Below, one piece after another: positions 24,817 through 34,084 of a stretch of 64,000 nucleotides of DNA. A model generated the notes under the pieces. That model worked only from the letters and a program-made list of their open reading frames with translations, did not search any database and was not told the origin of the DNA. Positions within the stretch are counted from its first letter, which is position 1. Each line of letters opens with the position of its first letter. Source of the DNA: CAZJHD01 sp964545855 (lineage in GTDB: Bacteria > Planctomycetota > UBA1135 > JACQFD01); assembly GCA_964545855.1 (NCBI GenBank), contig CAZJHD010000003.1, positions 1 to 64,000 on the forward strand, written 5' to 3'. The position numbers were made by a program, and so were the translations under genes.

Positions 24817-27417
24817 TCACGGCTGCACGATCAGCGTGAGCCCCCTCGACGAGCTCAGATGCAACGACGGGTGGAGCCACACGAAGATCGTCTGGAGATG
24901 GAACGTCTGCCCGGCGAGCGCCGGCGTCGCCGGGATCGGCACGGGAGCGATGGCGTAGCCCGACGCGTCAGTGAACGCATCGAAGGCGAGGAGCTGCGTC
25001 GACGCAGCGAGATCGAGATGCAGGAGCAGCCCCAGCCCGAAGGGATCGGAGCCGGGGCCGTCGTCCGCATCGGCAGCGAGCAGGAGCCCGAGCGAGCCCG
25101 GCGGCGAATTGCTCGCGACCACGCGGAACTGCGCGTTCCCGACGGCGGGAGGGCTCGACGCGGCGATGCCGTGGAGCCCGTGATCGCCGGGCGTCCCGAT
25201 GCCGAAGGTCGTGGCGCCGGAGGGGAGCGGCGTCAGGTTGCGCAGGAACGTGACGCGATCGACGAAGAAGTTCGCGATCGCCGCGTCGAGCCGCGCGTCG
25301 CCGTCGGCGTCTCCAACGGCGAGCGCCGCGGGGCCAATGCCGCCGACGAACGTGAAGACGCGCGGGAGGGAGCCGTCTCCCGCGCCCTGGAGGACCGTCA
25401 TCCGATAGAGCTCCTGGTTCACGGCGAGCACGTCGAGCCGTCCGTCGCCGGTCGCATCGGCGATGCGCACCGACGCGGGCGCGAAGCCGGCATTCGTGGA
25501 CACGGGCGCGCCGAGCGCGCCCTGGCCGTGGCCGAGGAGGACGTGCACGGCGGAGTCGGGATCGAGGAGGTTCGCCGGTGTGGACGCCACGACCACGTCG
25601 AGCGCGCCGTCCTCGTTCAGGTCGCCGAGGGCGAGGCTTGCGAGGTCGTCGTCCACGAGGAAGGAGACGGGAGCGCCGGCGCCGCCGAGGCCGTCGCCGA
25701 GGAGCACGTGCAGCAGGTTGCCCGGCGTCCCGGAGGCGACGACGTCGAGGTCTCCGTCGTGGTCGAGATCTCCGAGCGCCGTGTCTCGAAGACCGGAGGA
25801 AACGGAAAGGAACGTCGGCGCGCCGAACGCTCCCGCGCCGTTCCCGAGGGAGACGGAGACGCCCCCGAATCCGAAGAACCCGGCGCTGCTGACGAGAGCA
25901 TCGGCAGCGCCGTCTCCGTTCCAGTCGCCGACGGTGAGCGACGTCGAAAGGCCGCCGAGGTCGACGGCGATCGGGAAGCTCGAGGGAGCGCCGAGCGCGT
26001 GGGCGCCGAGGCCCGCGAGCACCGTCACCTGGTTCACGCCCGAGTGCGTCACGACCGCGTCGAGGAGCCCATCGCCGTCGACGTCGGCGAGGTGCACGTC
26101 GAAGGGAGCGCTCCCGGCGGGATAGCTCGCTCCCGCCGCGAAGCCCCCGGCGCCGTCGCCGACGGCGACGGCGAGCGAGGAGCCGAAGAACTGAGACACG
26201 ACGAGGTCGGGCTTGCCGTCCCCGCCGAGCTCCCCGAAGGCGAGCGTGCCGGGTCTGCCGGAGACGGGAAGGGACTGCACGCCGAGCGCTCCGTCGGGAT
26301 GCCGCAGGAGGATCGAGAGCGTGCTCGTGCCGAAGTTCGACTCGACGGCGTCCAGATCCGCGTCGCCGTCCAGATCGGCGAGGACGGCTTCGAAGCACTC
26401 GCGCGCCGCCGGGTGGAAGACCGGCGCCGCGAAGCCTCCGGAGCCATTCCCGGCGAGCACGGAAACGCCATCGAGCGGCGTCGAACCGACCGTGTTCACG
26501 GGATTGTTGGAGACGAGCGCGTCGAGCGCGCCGTCGCCCGTCACGTCGCCGAAGGCGATGGCGATCGGCGAGGCGCCGCCCGCGTGGGCCACGGGAGCGG
26601 AGAAGCCTGCTCCTGGGAGCCCCGTCGCCACGGCGACCGTGCTCGACGTGACGCTCACGAGGTCGAGGTCTCCGTCGCCTCCGAGGTCGACGAGGTCGAC
26701 CGTCAGCGCGAACACACCGACGGAGACTGCCGTGGGCGAGCCGAAGAGGCCGGCACCGAGCCCGGGGAACACGTCGACCCTGCCGAACTGCCTCACGCTG
26801 ATCGCGACGTCGAGGTCGCCGTCTCCGTCGACGTCTCCGAGGGCGGCGCGCTGCGAGTCGGCGCCGCAGGGCTGCGCCGCGAGCGACGAGAAGCCCCCCG
26901 AGCCGTCGCCGACGAGCACCGAGAAGGTGGCGTCATCGTGGTTCACGACGAGGGCGTCGAGCCGTCCATCTCCCGTCACGTCGCCGAGAGCGACGCCCAT
27001 CGGGAAGACTCCGACGGCGAAGGGGACGACGGCCCCGAAGCCGCCGCTCCCGTCGCCGAGCGTCACGACCAGCTCGGCGCTCGGGAAGCTCCGCGTCCCC
27101 ACGAGGTCGAGGCGTCCGTCGGCGTCGAGATCGCCGAGGGCGAGATCGACGACATTCGTGCCGCCGAGGATCACCGTGGAGACCGCCGCGAGCCCTCCGG
27201 CTCCGTCTCCGAGCAGCGAGGTCGTGAGGCCTCCGAAGTTCGAGCCCGCGACGACATCGAGCCTCCCGTCCCCGTCGAGATCGCCGCCGACGAGGTTCGT
27301 GGGACCGGTGACGGCGACCTGCGACGCCGGGTAGAAGGCGCCCCCCTGAGCGAGAGCCGGCGCCTCCCCGTGGGCCGCGAAGAGAACGAGGGCAAGGAGC
27401 TGGAACCGTCGCGCCAT
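24817..27417 (-). CDS. Exported FG-GAP repeat beta-propeller protein with shared C-terminal domain
   Basis: The 866-residue product starts with a signal peptide (FQLLALVLFAAHGEAPALAQ). It carries a long series of FG-GAP/VCBS repeats with loops such as DLDGDGRLDVVAG, DVTGDGRLDALV, DVDGDGDLDVA and DLNEDGALDVVV, each followed by GDGSGGF- or GDGAGGF-type turns. That is enough for two propellers. The last 135 or so residues, from FGIGTPGDHG, form the same C-terminal domain as in the proteins at 20895 and 27520, including GSDPFGLGLLLHLDLA and ALAGQTF. Calcium-bound extracellular adhesion or scaffold roles are typical of the repeat, and the specific role is unknown. I chose the ATG at 27417 as the first before the signal peptide. 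Confidence 0.88.
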   Translation of the reverse strand: MARRFQLLALVLFAAHGEAPALAQGGAFYPASQVAVTGPTNLVGGDLDGDGRLDVVAGSNFGGLTTSLLGDGAGGLAAVSTVILGGTNVVDLALGDLDADGRLDLVGTRSFPSAELVVTLGDGSGGFGAVVPFAVGVFPMGVALGDVTGDGRLDALVVNHDDATFSVLVGDGSGGFSSLAAQPCGADSQRAALGDVDGDGDLDVAISVRQFGRVDVFPGLGAGLFGSPTAVSVGVFALTVDLVDLGGDGDLDLVSVTSSTVAVATGLPGAGFSAPVAHAGGASPIAIAFGDVTGDGALDALVSNNPVNTVGSTPLDGVSVLAGNGSGGFAAPVFHPAARECFEAVLADLDGDADLDAVESNFGTSTLSILLRHPDGALGVQSLPVSGRPGTLAFGELGGDGKPDLVVSQFFGSSLAVAVGDGAGGFAAGASYPAGSAPFDVHLADVDGDGLLDAVVTHSGVNQVTVLAGLGAHALGAPSSFPIAVDLGGLSTSLTVGDWNGDGAADALVSSAGFFGFGGVSVSLGNGAGAFGAPTFLSVSSGLRDTALGDLDHDGDLDVVASGTPGNLLHVLLGDGLGGAGAPVSFLVDDDLASLALGDLNEDGALDVVVASTPANLLDPDSAVHVLLGHGQGALGAPVSTNAGFAPASVRIADATGDGRLDVLAVNQELYRMTVLQGAGDGSLPRVFTFVGGIGPAALAVGDADGDARLDAAIANFFVDRVTFLRNLTPLPSGATTFGIGTPGDHGLHGIAASSPPAVGNAQFRVVASNSPPGSLGLLLAADADDGPGSDPFGLGLLLHLDLAASTQLLAFDAFTDASGYAIAPVPIPATPALAGQTFHLQTIFVWLHPSLHLSSSRGLTLIVQP

Positions 27418-27519
27418 GGTGGAGCCTCCGCGTGAGACGTCCCCGCTCGGGACGTGACTCGCCAGGCTGCCCACGGCCCGAGCCGGCGGCAAGCACCGGC
27501 GCGTCCACGCCGCGATCGA

Positions 27520-30456
27520 TCAGGGGAGGATCGTCACCTGCACCCCTTTCGTCACGCTCAGTCCGTAGGGCGGAAGCGCGCACGGTCCGGCCCAGGCGAA
27601 AAGCCCCTGCAGGAAGTAGGTCTTCCCCGCGAGCGCCGGCGAGTTCGGGATCGGCGTCGGCGCCGCCGCGAAGCCGTTCGCGTCGCTCACGAGATCGAGG
27701 GAGATCACCTCCGTCGCTGCGAGCAGGTCGACGTGGAGCGGCACGCCGATGCCGAAGGGATCGGAGCCGGCGACGTCCTGCGCGTCCGCGACGAGACCGA
27801 GGCCAAGGCTGCTCGGCGGCGTCTTGCTCGCGCGCAGCTCGAGGAAGGGACTGTCCACGAACGGCACGCCGTTCATCGTCGCGACGTGGGCTCCGGAGCA
27901 CCCGGCCTTTCCGACTCCATACGTGCTCGTGGACGCCGGGCGGAGCGAGAGGAGTCGCACACCGCCCGTCCACACGAGCGGATCGTCGGGCCCCTCGTAC
28001 GGCGCGCCGACCACGGCGTCGGGAATCCCGTCGCCCGTCGCGTCGCCGATGCCCGCGACGGCCGCCCCGAATCCGCTCGCGAGCTCGATGCCGAGCGCCG
28101 TCTCGATCGGAGCGCCGCTGTCCCCGGAGTAGACGCGGGCGAAGCCGTTCCCCGCGGGAATGACGGTCAGCGGGAACTGATGCGCACCGACGAGGACGTC
28201 GGCGCGGCCGTCGAGATCGACATCGCCGGCTCCGGAGACCGACGTGCCCAGGACCTCGTTGAGCGCGCCGCTTGCGCTCCAGAGCGTGGCGCCGTTCACG
28301 CCGTCCAGCACGCGGACGTAGCCGCCGTTGGTCGCACCCGTGGAGCTCGTGAGGGGAGCGGCGGCGGCGACGTCGAGACGGCCGTCGCCATTCACGTCGC
28401 CGACGACCGAGACGACGAGGCCGAAGCGGTCGTTGGCGGTGTTCCCCCAAGCGTTCCATAAGGAGAGACCCGTGTTGCCGGCCCAGGCCACCACGCGCCC
28501 GTCGTTCGAGGCGACGACGTCGTCGAAGGGCGCGCCGGCGATCACGTCGGCCCTGCCGTCGGCGCTCAGATCGCCCATGGCGAGGGCCGTTCCCAGCCGA
28601 TGGCCCGCCGCGAACGTCTTGTCGAAGAGCACGGTCGCGCCGTTGAGCCCGCTGTAGACGCGCACTCGCCCGCCATCGCTCCCGTAGCCCGGCATGCCGA
28701 CTCCGAAGTCCTGCCGCCCGTCGAGGTTCACGTCTCCGGCTGCGACAGCGGCGCCGAACTCGCTGTCGGTCTGGATCCCGCCGAGCGTGTAGACGAGCGA
28801 GCCGGTGCCGCCCGACTGCACGTAGGCTTCGCCCGCGTCGGTCGCCGTGACGCTGTAGGCGAAGGGGGCTCCGGCGAGAAGCTCTGGGACGCCGTCGCCC
28901 GTGAGGTCCATGACGGCCGCGACGGATGTACCGAGGGCGTCCTTGCTCCCGACGCCCTTCAGGCTCTGGAGGACGGCGCCGTTCGCGCCCGAGCGGATCT
29001 CCGTTGCACCGACGTCGGCGGTGACGAGGCCGATCCCGGCGAACTTCCAGGCGTGGGGCGCGCCCACCGCGTAGTCCGGAACGCCGTCGCCGTTCACGTC
29101 GCCCATCGCACAGGCCGACGCGCCGAGCTGCTCCCCGATCGCGGAGCCCTCGGTCGTGGAGAGGCTCGTGCCGGAGACCTCGGAGAGGACGTGGGCGCGG
29201 CCCGAGTCGGTGCCGACGCCGTCGAACGCAGGAGCTCCGGCGACGACGAGATCGAGGAAAACCCCCTGGAAGAAAATCAGATAGGGCCTCGTTCCAAGGG
29301 CCGACCCGAGCCGCTCGCCGGTCGAACCCGTTCGCGTCCACTCCTGGATGACCGTCGACGTAGTCACACGATAGAGCGTCACGCGACCCGCGTCGGTACC
29401 GCCCACGTCGTCGCTCGGCGCACCGACGGCCAGGTATTGGTCCCATTGGAGCGCCGGACCCGGGAGCAAGTGGAGGCCCACCGCGAGCGACTGTCCGAAC
29501 TGGATGCCAATGCTCGGGCCGCCGATCTGGTGGAGGGTCGCTCCTCCTGTGCCCGAGTAGATCCTCACCCACCCCGCGCCGCTTCCCGGAGCGCCCGCCG
29601 CGAACTCTTCGGTGCCGTTCCCGTCGACGTCTCCGAGGGCGGCGACGGCCGTCCCGAGGCGCGCGTTCAGGGTGCCATGCTGCGTGAGGATGAAGGCACC
29701 GGTCTGCGGGTGGAACATCCGCAAGCTGCCCTGATTCGCGAGGAACTGGTCGCACTCGGGCGCGCCCGCGAGCACGTAGTCGACACCCGTTCCGAGGACG
29801 TTCACGCCGACGATCGAGGAGCCGTAGCGTTCACCCGCGAACTGGCCGAAGACCTTCGTGAAGGGGGCCGTCGAGATGCCCGAGTAGAGGGAGACGGCCC
29901 CGGAATCGGCTCCCGCGGGGCCGTCAGCCAGGATCGCGCCGATGGCGAGCGCCGGCACGGTGCCTCCGATGCGAGCGAGCGCCTGCCCGAAGCGCTCTCC
30001 GGCGCTCGCGCCATCGCGGGTGACCAGCACGGAGCCCGTCAGCCCGGAGTAGACCCGCACGCGGCCGGCGTTCACGCCGGCGACATCGGAGCCGGGCGCT
30101 CCGACAGCGAAGTCGTCGCGGCCGTCCAGGTTCAGGTCCCCTACGAAGGCGACGGCGGCGCCGAACTGGTCGAGCGCCGCGGACCCGGCGATCGAGCGGA
30201 GGACCGAGCCGTCGGCGCCGGAGATCACGATCGCGCGCCCGGCCTGGTCGCCCGAAACCGAGTCGGCGGGTGCTCCGACGAGCAGGTCGTAGACGCCGTC
30301 GCCGTTCGAGTCTCCTCGCCCGTCGACGGCACTGCCGAGCTGGCCTCCGAGGGCGGTCCCCGGGACGTGATGGACGATCTCCTGCGCCGGTGCGGCCGCC
30401 GGGAGCGCGAGGAGGTGGAGGAGGACGAGGGCGAGGATTCGGTTTCGGCTATGCAT
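27520..30456 (-). CDS. Exported integrin-alpha-like FG-GAP protein with shared C-terminal domain
   Basis: The 978-residue product has a signal peptide (RILALVLLHLLALPAAAPAQ). It then carries many FG-GAP repeats of the integrin-alpha kind, with DLNLDGRDDFAVGAPGSD, GRVRVYSGLTGSVL and GDVNGDGVPDYAVGAP units that keep both the FG/GAP signature and the calcium loop. The C-terminal domain from YGVGKAGCSG, with GSDPFGIGVPLHVDLL and ALAGKTYFLQ, matches those of 20895 and 24817. It lies 102 bases upstream of the 24817 gene on the same strand and may be co-transcribed with it. It is divergent from the kinase at 30685 with a 228-base gap. Confidence 0.88.
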   Translation of the reverse strand: MHSRNRILALVLLHLLALPAAAPAQEIVHHVPGTALGGQLGSAVDGRGDSNGDGVYDLLVGAPADSVSGDQAGRAIVISGADGSVLRSIAGSAALDQFGAAVAFVGDLNLDGRDDFAVGAPGSDVAGVNAGRVRVYSGLTGSVLVTRDGASAGERFGQALARIGGTVPALAIGAILADGPAGADSGAVSLYSGISTAPFTKVFGQFAGERYGSSIVGVNVLGTGVDYVLAGAPECDQFLANQGSLRMFHPQTGAFILTQHGTLNARLGTAVAALGDVDGNGTEEFAAGAPGSGAGWVRIYSGTGGATLHQIGGPSIGIQFGQSLAVGLHLLPGPALQWDQYLAVGAPSDDVGGTDAGRVTLYRVTTSTVIQEWTRTGSTGERLGSALGTRPYLIFFQGVFLDLVVAGAPAFDGVGTDSGRAHVLSEVSGTSLSTTEGSAIGEQLGASACAMGDVNGDGVPDYAVGAPHAWKFAGIGLVTADVGATEIRSGANGAVLQSLKGVGSKDALGTSVAAVMDLTGDGVPELLAGAPFAYSVTATDAGEAYVQSGGTGSLVYTLGGIQTDSEFGAAVAAGDVNLDGRQDFGVGMPGYGSDGGRVRVYSGLNGATVLFDKTFAAGHRLGTALAMGDLSADGRADVIAGAPFDDVVASNDGRVVAWAGNTGLSLWNAWGNTANDRFGLVVSVVGDVNGDGRLDVAAAAPLTSSTGATNGGYVRVLDGVNGATLWSASGALNEVLGTSVSGAGDVDLDGRADVLVGAHQFPLTVIPAGNGFARVYSGDSGAPIETALGIELASGFGAAVAGIGDATGDGIPDAVVGAPYEGPDDPLVWTGGVRLLSLRPASTSTYGVGKAGCSGAHVATMNGVPFVDSPFLELRASKTPPSSLGLGLVADAQDVAGSDPFGIGVPLHVDLLAATEVISLDLVSDANGFAAAPTPIPNSPALAGKTYFLQGLFAWAGPCALPPYGLSVTKGVQVTILP

Positions 30457-30684
30457 GATCGTAGGGAGCTCTTGGATCGCAGGGCGTGCAGCCAGCCCTG
30501 CGGACCCCATGCGCACCCCCGGCCTGGAGCGAACGCGGGACCCTCCAGCCGCCGCGGCGAGCCGCCTCCATGGACAGAGGGGCCCATTGGCGAGTAGTCC
30601 TGCTGGGGTGACGCGCGCAGCCCTCCCGACTCGCCGCGAATACGCTCCTCGCCGCGAGCCTTCGGCGCCGACGCGGCTTCTGCC

Positions 30685-33378
30685 GTGAGCAACGCGCTCG
30701 AGGACGCGCTCTCCCGATTCGTCGCCGCATGGAAGGCCGGTGAGCGCCCCGACCGGGAGGCCTTCTGCTCGATGCACCCCTCGATCGCCGCCGAGCTGCG
30801 CGAGGCGATCGAGGACTACGTCGCTTTCCTGGGCCAGCGCGGCGCACAAGAAGAAGAGGCGCGGCCGATCGAGGACCGCAGCGGAGCTGTGCTCGGCGAC
30901 TTCCGCGTCGTGCGCGAGATCGGACGGGGTGGGATGGGCGTCGTCTACGAGGCGGAGCAGCTCTCGCTGCGGCGTCGGGTCGCGCTGAAGGTGCTCTCCG
31001 CGCACGTGACGCTCGCGAGAGAGGAGGTCGAGCGCTTCCGGCGCGAGGCCTCGACGGCGGCTCGCCTTCGGCATCCGTCGATCGTCGAGATCCACGCCGT
31101 CGGCGAAACGGACGGCGCGCACTACTTCGCAATGGAGCTCGTGGACGGGATCTCCCTCGAGTCGTGGGAGCCGCCCTCCATCGAGATGGCTTGCCGCGTC
31201 GCGGAGCAAGTTGCAGAGGCCCTCGACTTCGCGCATCGCGCGGGCGTGATCCACCGCGACGTGAAGCCCTCGAACGTTCTGCTCCGAGCCGACGGGCGCG
31301 CGCTCCTCACGGACTTCGGCCTCGCCCGCGAGGAGGGTCTCGCCTCGCTCACGCGCACGGGCCGGTTCGTCGGGACGCCCCACTACGTTCCGCCGGAGCA
31401 GGCGGCCTCCGGCGGCGCGCCCGCCGACCACCGCTCCGACGTCTACTCGCTCGGCGTCACGCTCTACGAGTGGCTCACGGGGCGCCGGCCGTTCGAGGGC
31501 GCGACCGCGCACGAGATCCTCGGGAAGATCCTCGTGACGGAGCCGCCGCGCCCGTCGCGCATCGACCCGCGCATCTCGGCCGATCTCGCGACGATCGTGC
31601 TCAAGGCGATGGAAAAGGATCCGGCGCTGCGCTACTCGAGCGCCGCCGCTCTCGCCGCCGACCTCCGCGCTCTCCGCGAGGGGCGGCCGATCGCCGCGCG
31701 GCCGGCGGGCCCCTGGGCGCGGAACGTTCGGTGGGCGCGGCGGAATCCCGCCTGGGCGACGGCTTCGGCCCTCGCCCTGCTCCTCGTCGTCGGCGGTCCT
31801 CTCGTCCTCGCGATCCGCGAGGCTTCCGCCCGGAAGAGAATCGAGGCGGCCTACGGCGTCGCCAAGGACGAGGCGGAGCGCGCGCGCGCCGACTTCGACC
31901 TCGCCCGCGCCGCCGTCGACCGGATGCTCACGCGCGTCTCCCAGATTCGGCTGCGCTTCGAGCCGCGCATGGAGGGTCTGCGCAGGGAGATCCTGGAGAG
32001 CGCCCTCGAGCTCTACCGCGAGTTCGTCGCGCGGCACGCGGCGAGCGGAGCGCTCCGGGAGGACCTCGCGCGCTCGCACCAACATCTCGCGGAGATCCGT
32101 GAGATGCTCGGCGACACGGCGGGAGCGATCGCCTCGTGGGACGAGGCCGCGCGGGGGTTCGACGAGCTCGCGCGCGAGGAGCCCGCGTCGATCCGATTGC
32201 GACAGGAGCGATCCCTCTGCTGGCGCGGGCGCGGTCATGCTCTCGCGAGCGTCGGGCGCCTGGCGGAGGCAGAAGCCGATGCGCGCGCGTCGGTCGATGA
32301 CGCGCGAAGCCTGGTCGCTGCGCACCCCGGCACGAGGGCTCTCACGCGCGATCTCGCGATCGCGCTCTGCGTGCTGGGAGCCCTCGAGCTGCAATCGGGC
32401 CACAAGCGCGCGTCGGAGGAGGCCTATGCGGAGGGAGTCGCCCTCTATCGGGAGATCGCCATGGGCGATCCCTCTCTGCGCTCGCAGCTCGCTCGGTACC
32501 TCGACGAGCACGCGAGGGTGCTCCTCGCACTCGGGCGCGAGGCGGACGCCGAGAGCGCGTTGCGCGAGGCCCTGTCGAATCACGGCAACGAGACTCCAAA
32601 CGACCGCGACTGGCGCGGCGGCACGCTCACCACTCTCGGAGCCCTCGTCGTGAGGCGGGAAGGGCCCGCCAGCGCCCTCCCGATCCACGAGGACTGCGTC
32701 TCCTTGCGGCGAGGTCTCGTCGACGAGTTCCCCAGCTTCGTGAGGTTCCGCGCCGAGCTCGCCGCCTCGCTTTCGAATCTCGCCGCGACCCTCGGCGTCG
32801 CCGGCGATGCGCGATCCGAGGAGATCTGCCGCGAGGCGCGCGATCAGTACGAGCGGCTCGTCGCGGATCTCCCGGAGTCCTCCGACGCGTGGCATGGCCT
32901 CGCAGGCAGCCTGAACAACCTCGGCCTGGTGGCGCTGTCGCGCCGCGAGACGGCGGACGCGCTCGCGCTCTTCGATCGCGCCCTCGCGAGCGAGCGTCGA
33001 GCGATCACGATCAATCCGAAGAATCCTGCCTACCGAGCGTTCCACCGGATCCAGTCCGAGAATCGCGCGCGTTGCCTCCTCGCCCTGGGGCGATTCGAGG
33101 AGGCAGAGACTGCGGCGGAGGACCTCGCCGCGTACTTCGACGACTCCTGGGAGGAGCCGCTCGCCTCGGCGCGCATCCTCGGCCGCGTCCTCGCGGCCAT
33201 GGAGCCCCGCTCGCGCGAGAGCGCCCACGATCGGCTCGTCGAGAGGGCGATGGCGCTCCTTCGCATCGCCGCCGAGCGCGGGCTCCCGCGCGCGGCCCTG
33301 GACAAGGCGGACCTGACTTTCCTGCGCGCGTCGAGCGCCTACCTCGAGATCGCCGACAGCCTGGGGAAGCCGCCCTGA
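30685..33378 (+). CDS. Membrane Ser/Thr protein kinase with TPR-like C-terminus
   Basis: The 897-residue product has a Hanks kinase with GRGGMGVVYEA (80-90), K102, HRDVKPSN with D192, DFGLARE at 210-216 and a VPPEQ activation-segment end. A transmembrane helix lies at about 350-375. A long helical extracytoplasmic region has TPR-like repeats, such as AIASWDEAARGFDELAREEP and ADALALFDRALASERRAI. The start is a GTG at 30685. The sigma-factor gene at 33436 follows 57 bases later on the same strand. Such kinase-ECF pairs are common in Planctomycetes, where the kinase probably controls the sigma factor. Confidence 0.92.
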   Translation: MSNALEDALSRFVAAWKAGERPDREAFCSMHPSIAAELREAIEDYVAFLGQRGAQEEEARPIEDRSGAVLGDFRVVREIGRGGMGVVYEAEQLSLRRRVALKVLSAHVTLAREEVERFRREASTAARLRHPSIVEIHAVGETDGAHYFAMELVDGISLESWEPPSIEMACRVAEQVAEALDFAHRAGVIHRDVKPSNVLLRADGRALLTDFGLAREEGLASLTRTGRFVGTPHYVPPEQAASGGAPADHRSDVYSLGVTLYEWLTGRRPFEGATAHEILGKILVTEPPRPSRIDPRISADLATIVLKAMEKDPALRYSSAAALAADLRALREGRPIAARPAGPWARNVRWARRNPAWATASALALLLVVGGPLVLAIREASARKRIEAAYGVAKDEAERARADFDLARAAVDRMLTRVSQIRLRFEPRMEGLRREILESALELYREFVARHAASGALREDLARSHQHLAEIREMLGDTAGAIASWDEAARGFDELAREEPASIRLRQERSLCWRGRGHALASVGRLAEAEADARASVDDARSLVAAHPGTRALTRDLAIALCVLGALELQSGHKRASEEAYAEGVALYREIAMGDPSLRSQLARYLDEHARVLLALGREADAESALREALSNHGNETPNDRDWRGGTLTTLGALVVRREGPASALPIHEDCVSLRRGLVDEFPSFVRFRAELAASLSNLAATLGVAGDARSEEICREARDQYERLVADLPESSDAWHGLAGSLNNLGLVALSRRETADALALFDRALASERRAITINPKNPAYRAFHRIQSENRARCLLALGRFEEAETAAEDLAAYFDDSWEEPLASARILGRVLAAMEPRSRESAHDRLVERAMALLRIAAERGLPRAALDKADLTFLRASSAYLEIADSLGKPP

Positions 33379-33422
33379 GCGCGGCGATGGCGCACGTCGA
33401 GCGGAGCGTGCCTCGCCCGGCG

Positions 33423-33428
33423 TAGGCT
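33423..33428 (+). promoter_or_regulatory. Possible -10 element TAGGCT
   Basis: TAGGCT ends 7 bases before the ATG at 33436, which predicts a leaderless transcript for the sigma gene apart from any readthrough from the kinase gene. Confidence 0.4.
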
Positions 33429-33435
33429 CTCGGCA

Positions 33436-34074
33436 ATGACCGCCTCGGAGCCGCTGACGTTGACGCTGCTGCGCCGCTGGCACTCGGGCGACGCCGAGGC
33501 GCTGAGCGCTCTCCTCGCGCGGCACCTTCCCGCCATCCGCGAGCGCGTCGAGCGGCGCATGGGCCCTCGCCTGAGGCAGCGTGGCGACACCGAGGACTAC
33601 GTGCAGGACGCCGTCCTCCGCGTGCTCGTCGAGGGGCCGCGCTTCGAGGTCGACGACGACGAGCACTTCCGAATGCTGCTGGCCCGGGTCGTCGAGAACA
33701 CGCTCCGCGACCGTCACCGGTGGTTCGCCGCGCGGCGACGCGCTGCGGCGCGCGAGCGGCCGCTCCCTCCGACGACGGTGCTCTCGCTCTGCACCGGCCG
33801 CACGCCCCGCGAGACCCCGAGCCGTGCAATGGATCGAGAGGAGAAGGAGGCGTGGGTGCGCCTCGCGCTGGATCTCCTCGAGGACGGTCCCCGCGAGCTG
33901 ATCGTGCTCCACGAATGGGACGGGCTCTCCTTCCCCGAGATCGGCAAGCGCCTCGGCACGAGCGAGGACGCGGCGCGCATGCGCTACCAGCGTGCCGTCG
34001 CCAAGCTCGCCCTGAAGATCGGCGAGCTGCGTCGCGGACGCATCGAGAAGGCGACAGGCGACGAAGCCGAGTGA
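33436..34074 (+). CDS. ECF-family sigma factor paired with the upstream kinase
   Basis: The 212-residue product has sigma region 2 with RRWHSGDAEALSALLARHLP, DTEDYVQDAVLRVLV and FRMLLARVVENTLRDRHRW, a charged linker, and region 4 with DGPRELIVLHEWDGLSFPEIGKRLGTSEDAARMRYQRA-type helix-turn-helix features. It should recruit RNA polymerase to target promoters. It follows the kinase gene closely on the same strand, which supports control by phosphorylation. It converges on the protease gene at 34085 with a 10-base gap. Confidence 0.9.
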   Translation: MTASEPLTLTLLRRWHSGDAEALSALLARHLPAIRERVERRMGPRLRQRGDTEDYVQDAVLRVLVEGPRFEVDDDEHFRMLLARVVENTLRDRHRWFAARRRAAARERPLPPTTVLSLCTGRTPRETPSRAMDREEKEAWVRLALDLLEDGPRELIVLHEWDGLSFPEIGKRLGTSEDAARMRYQRAVAKLALKIGELRRGRIEKATGDEAE

Positions 34075-34084
34075 GCCTCAGCTC

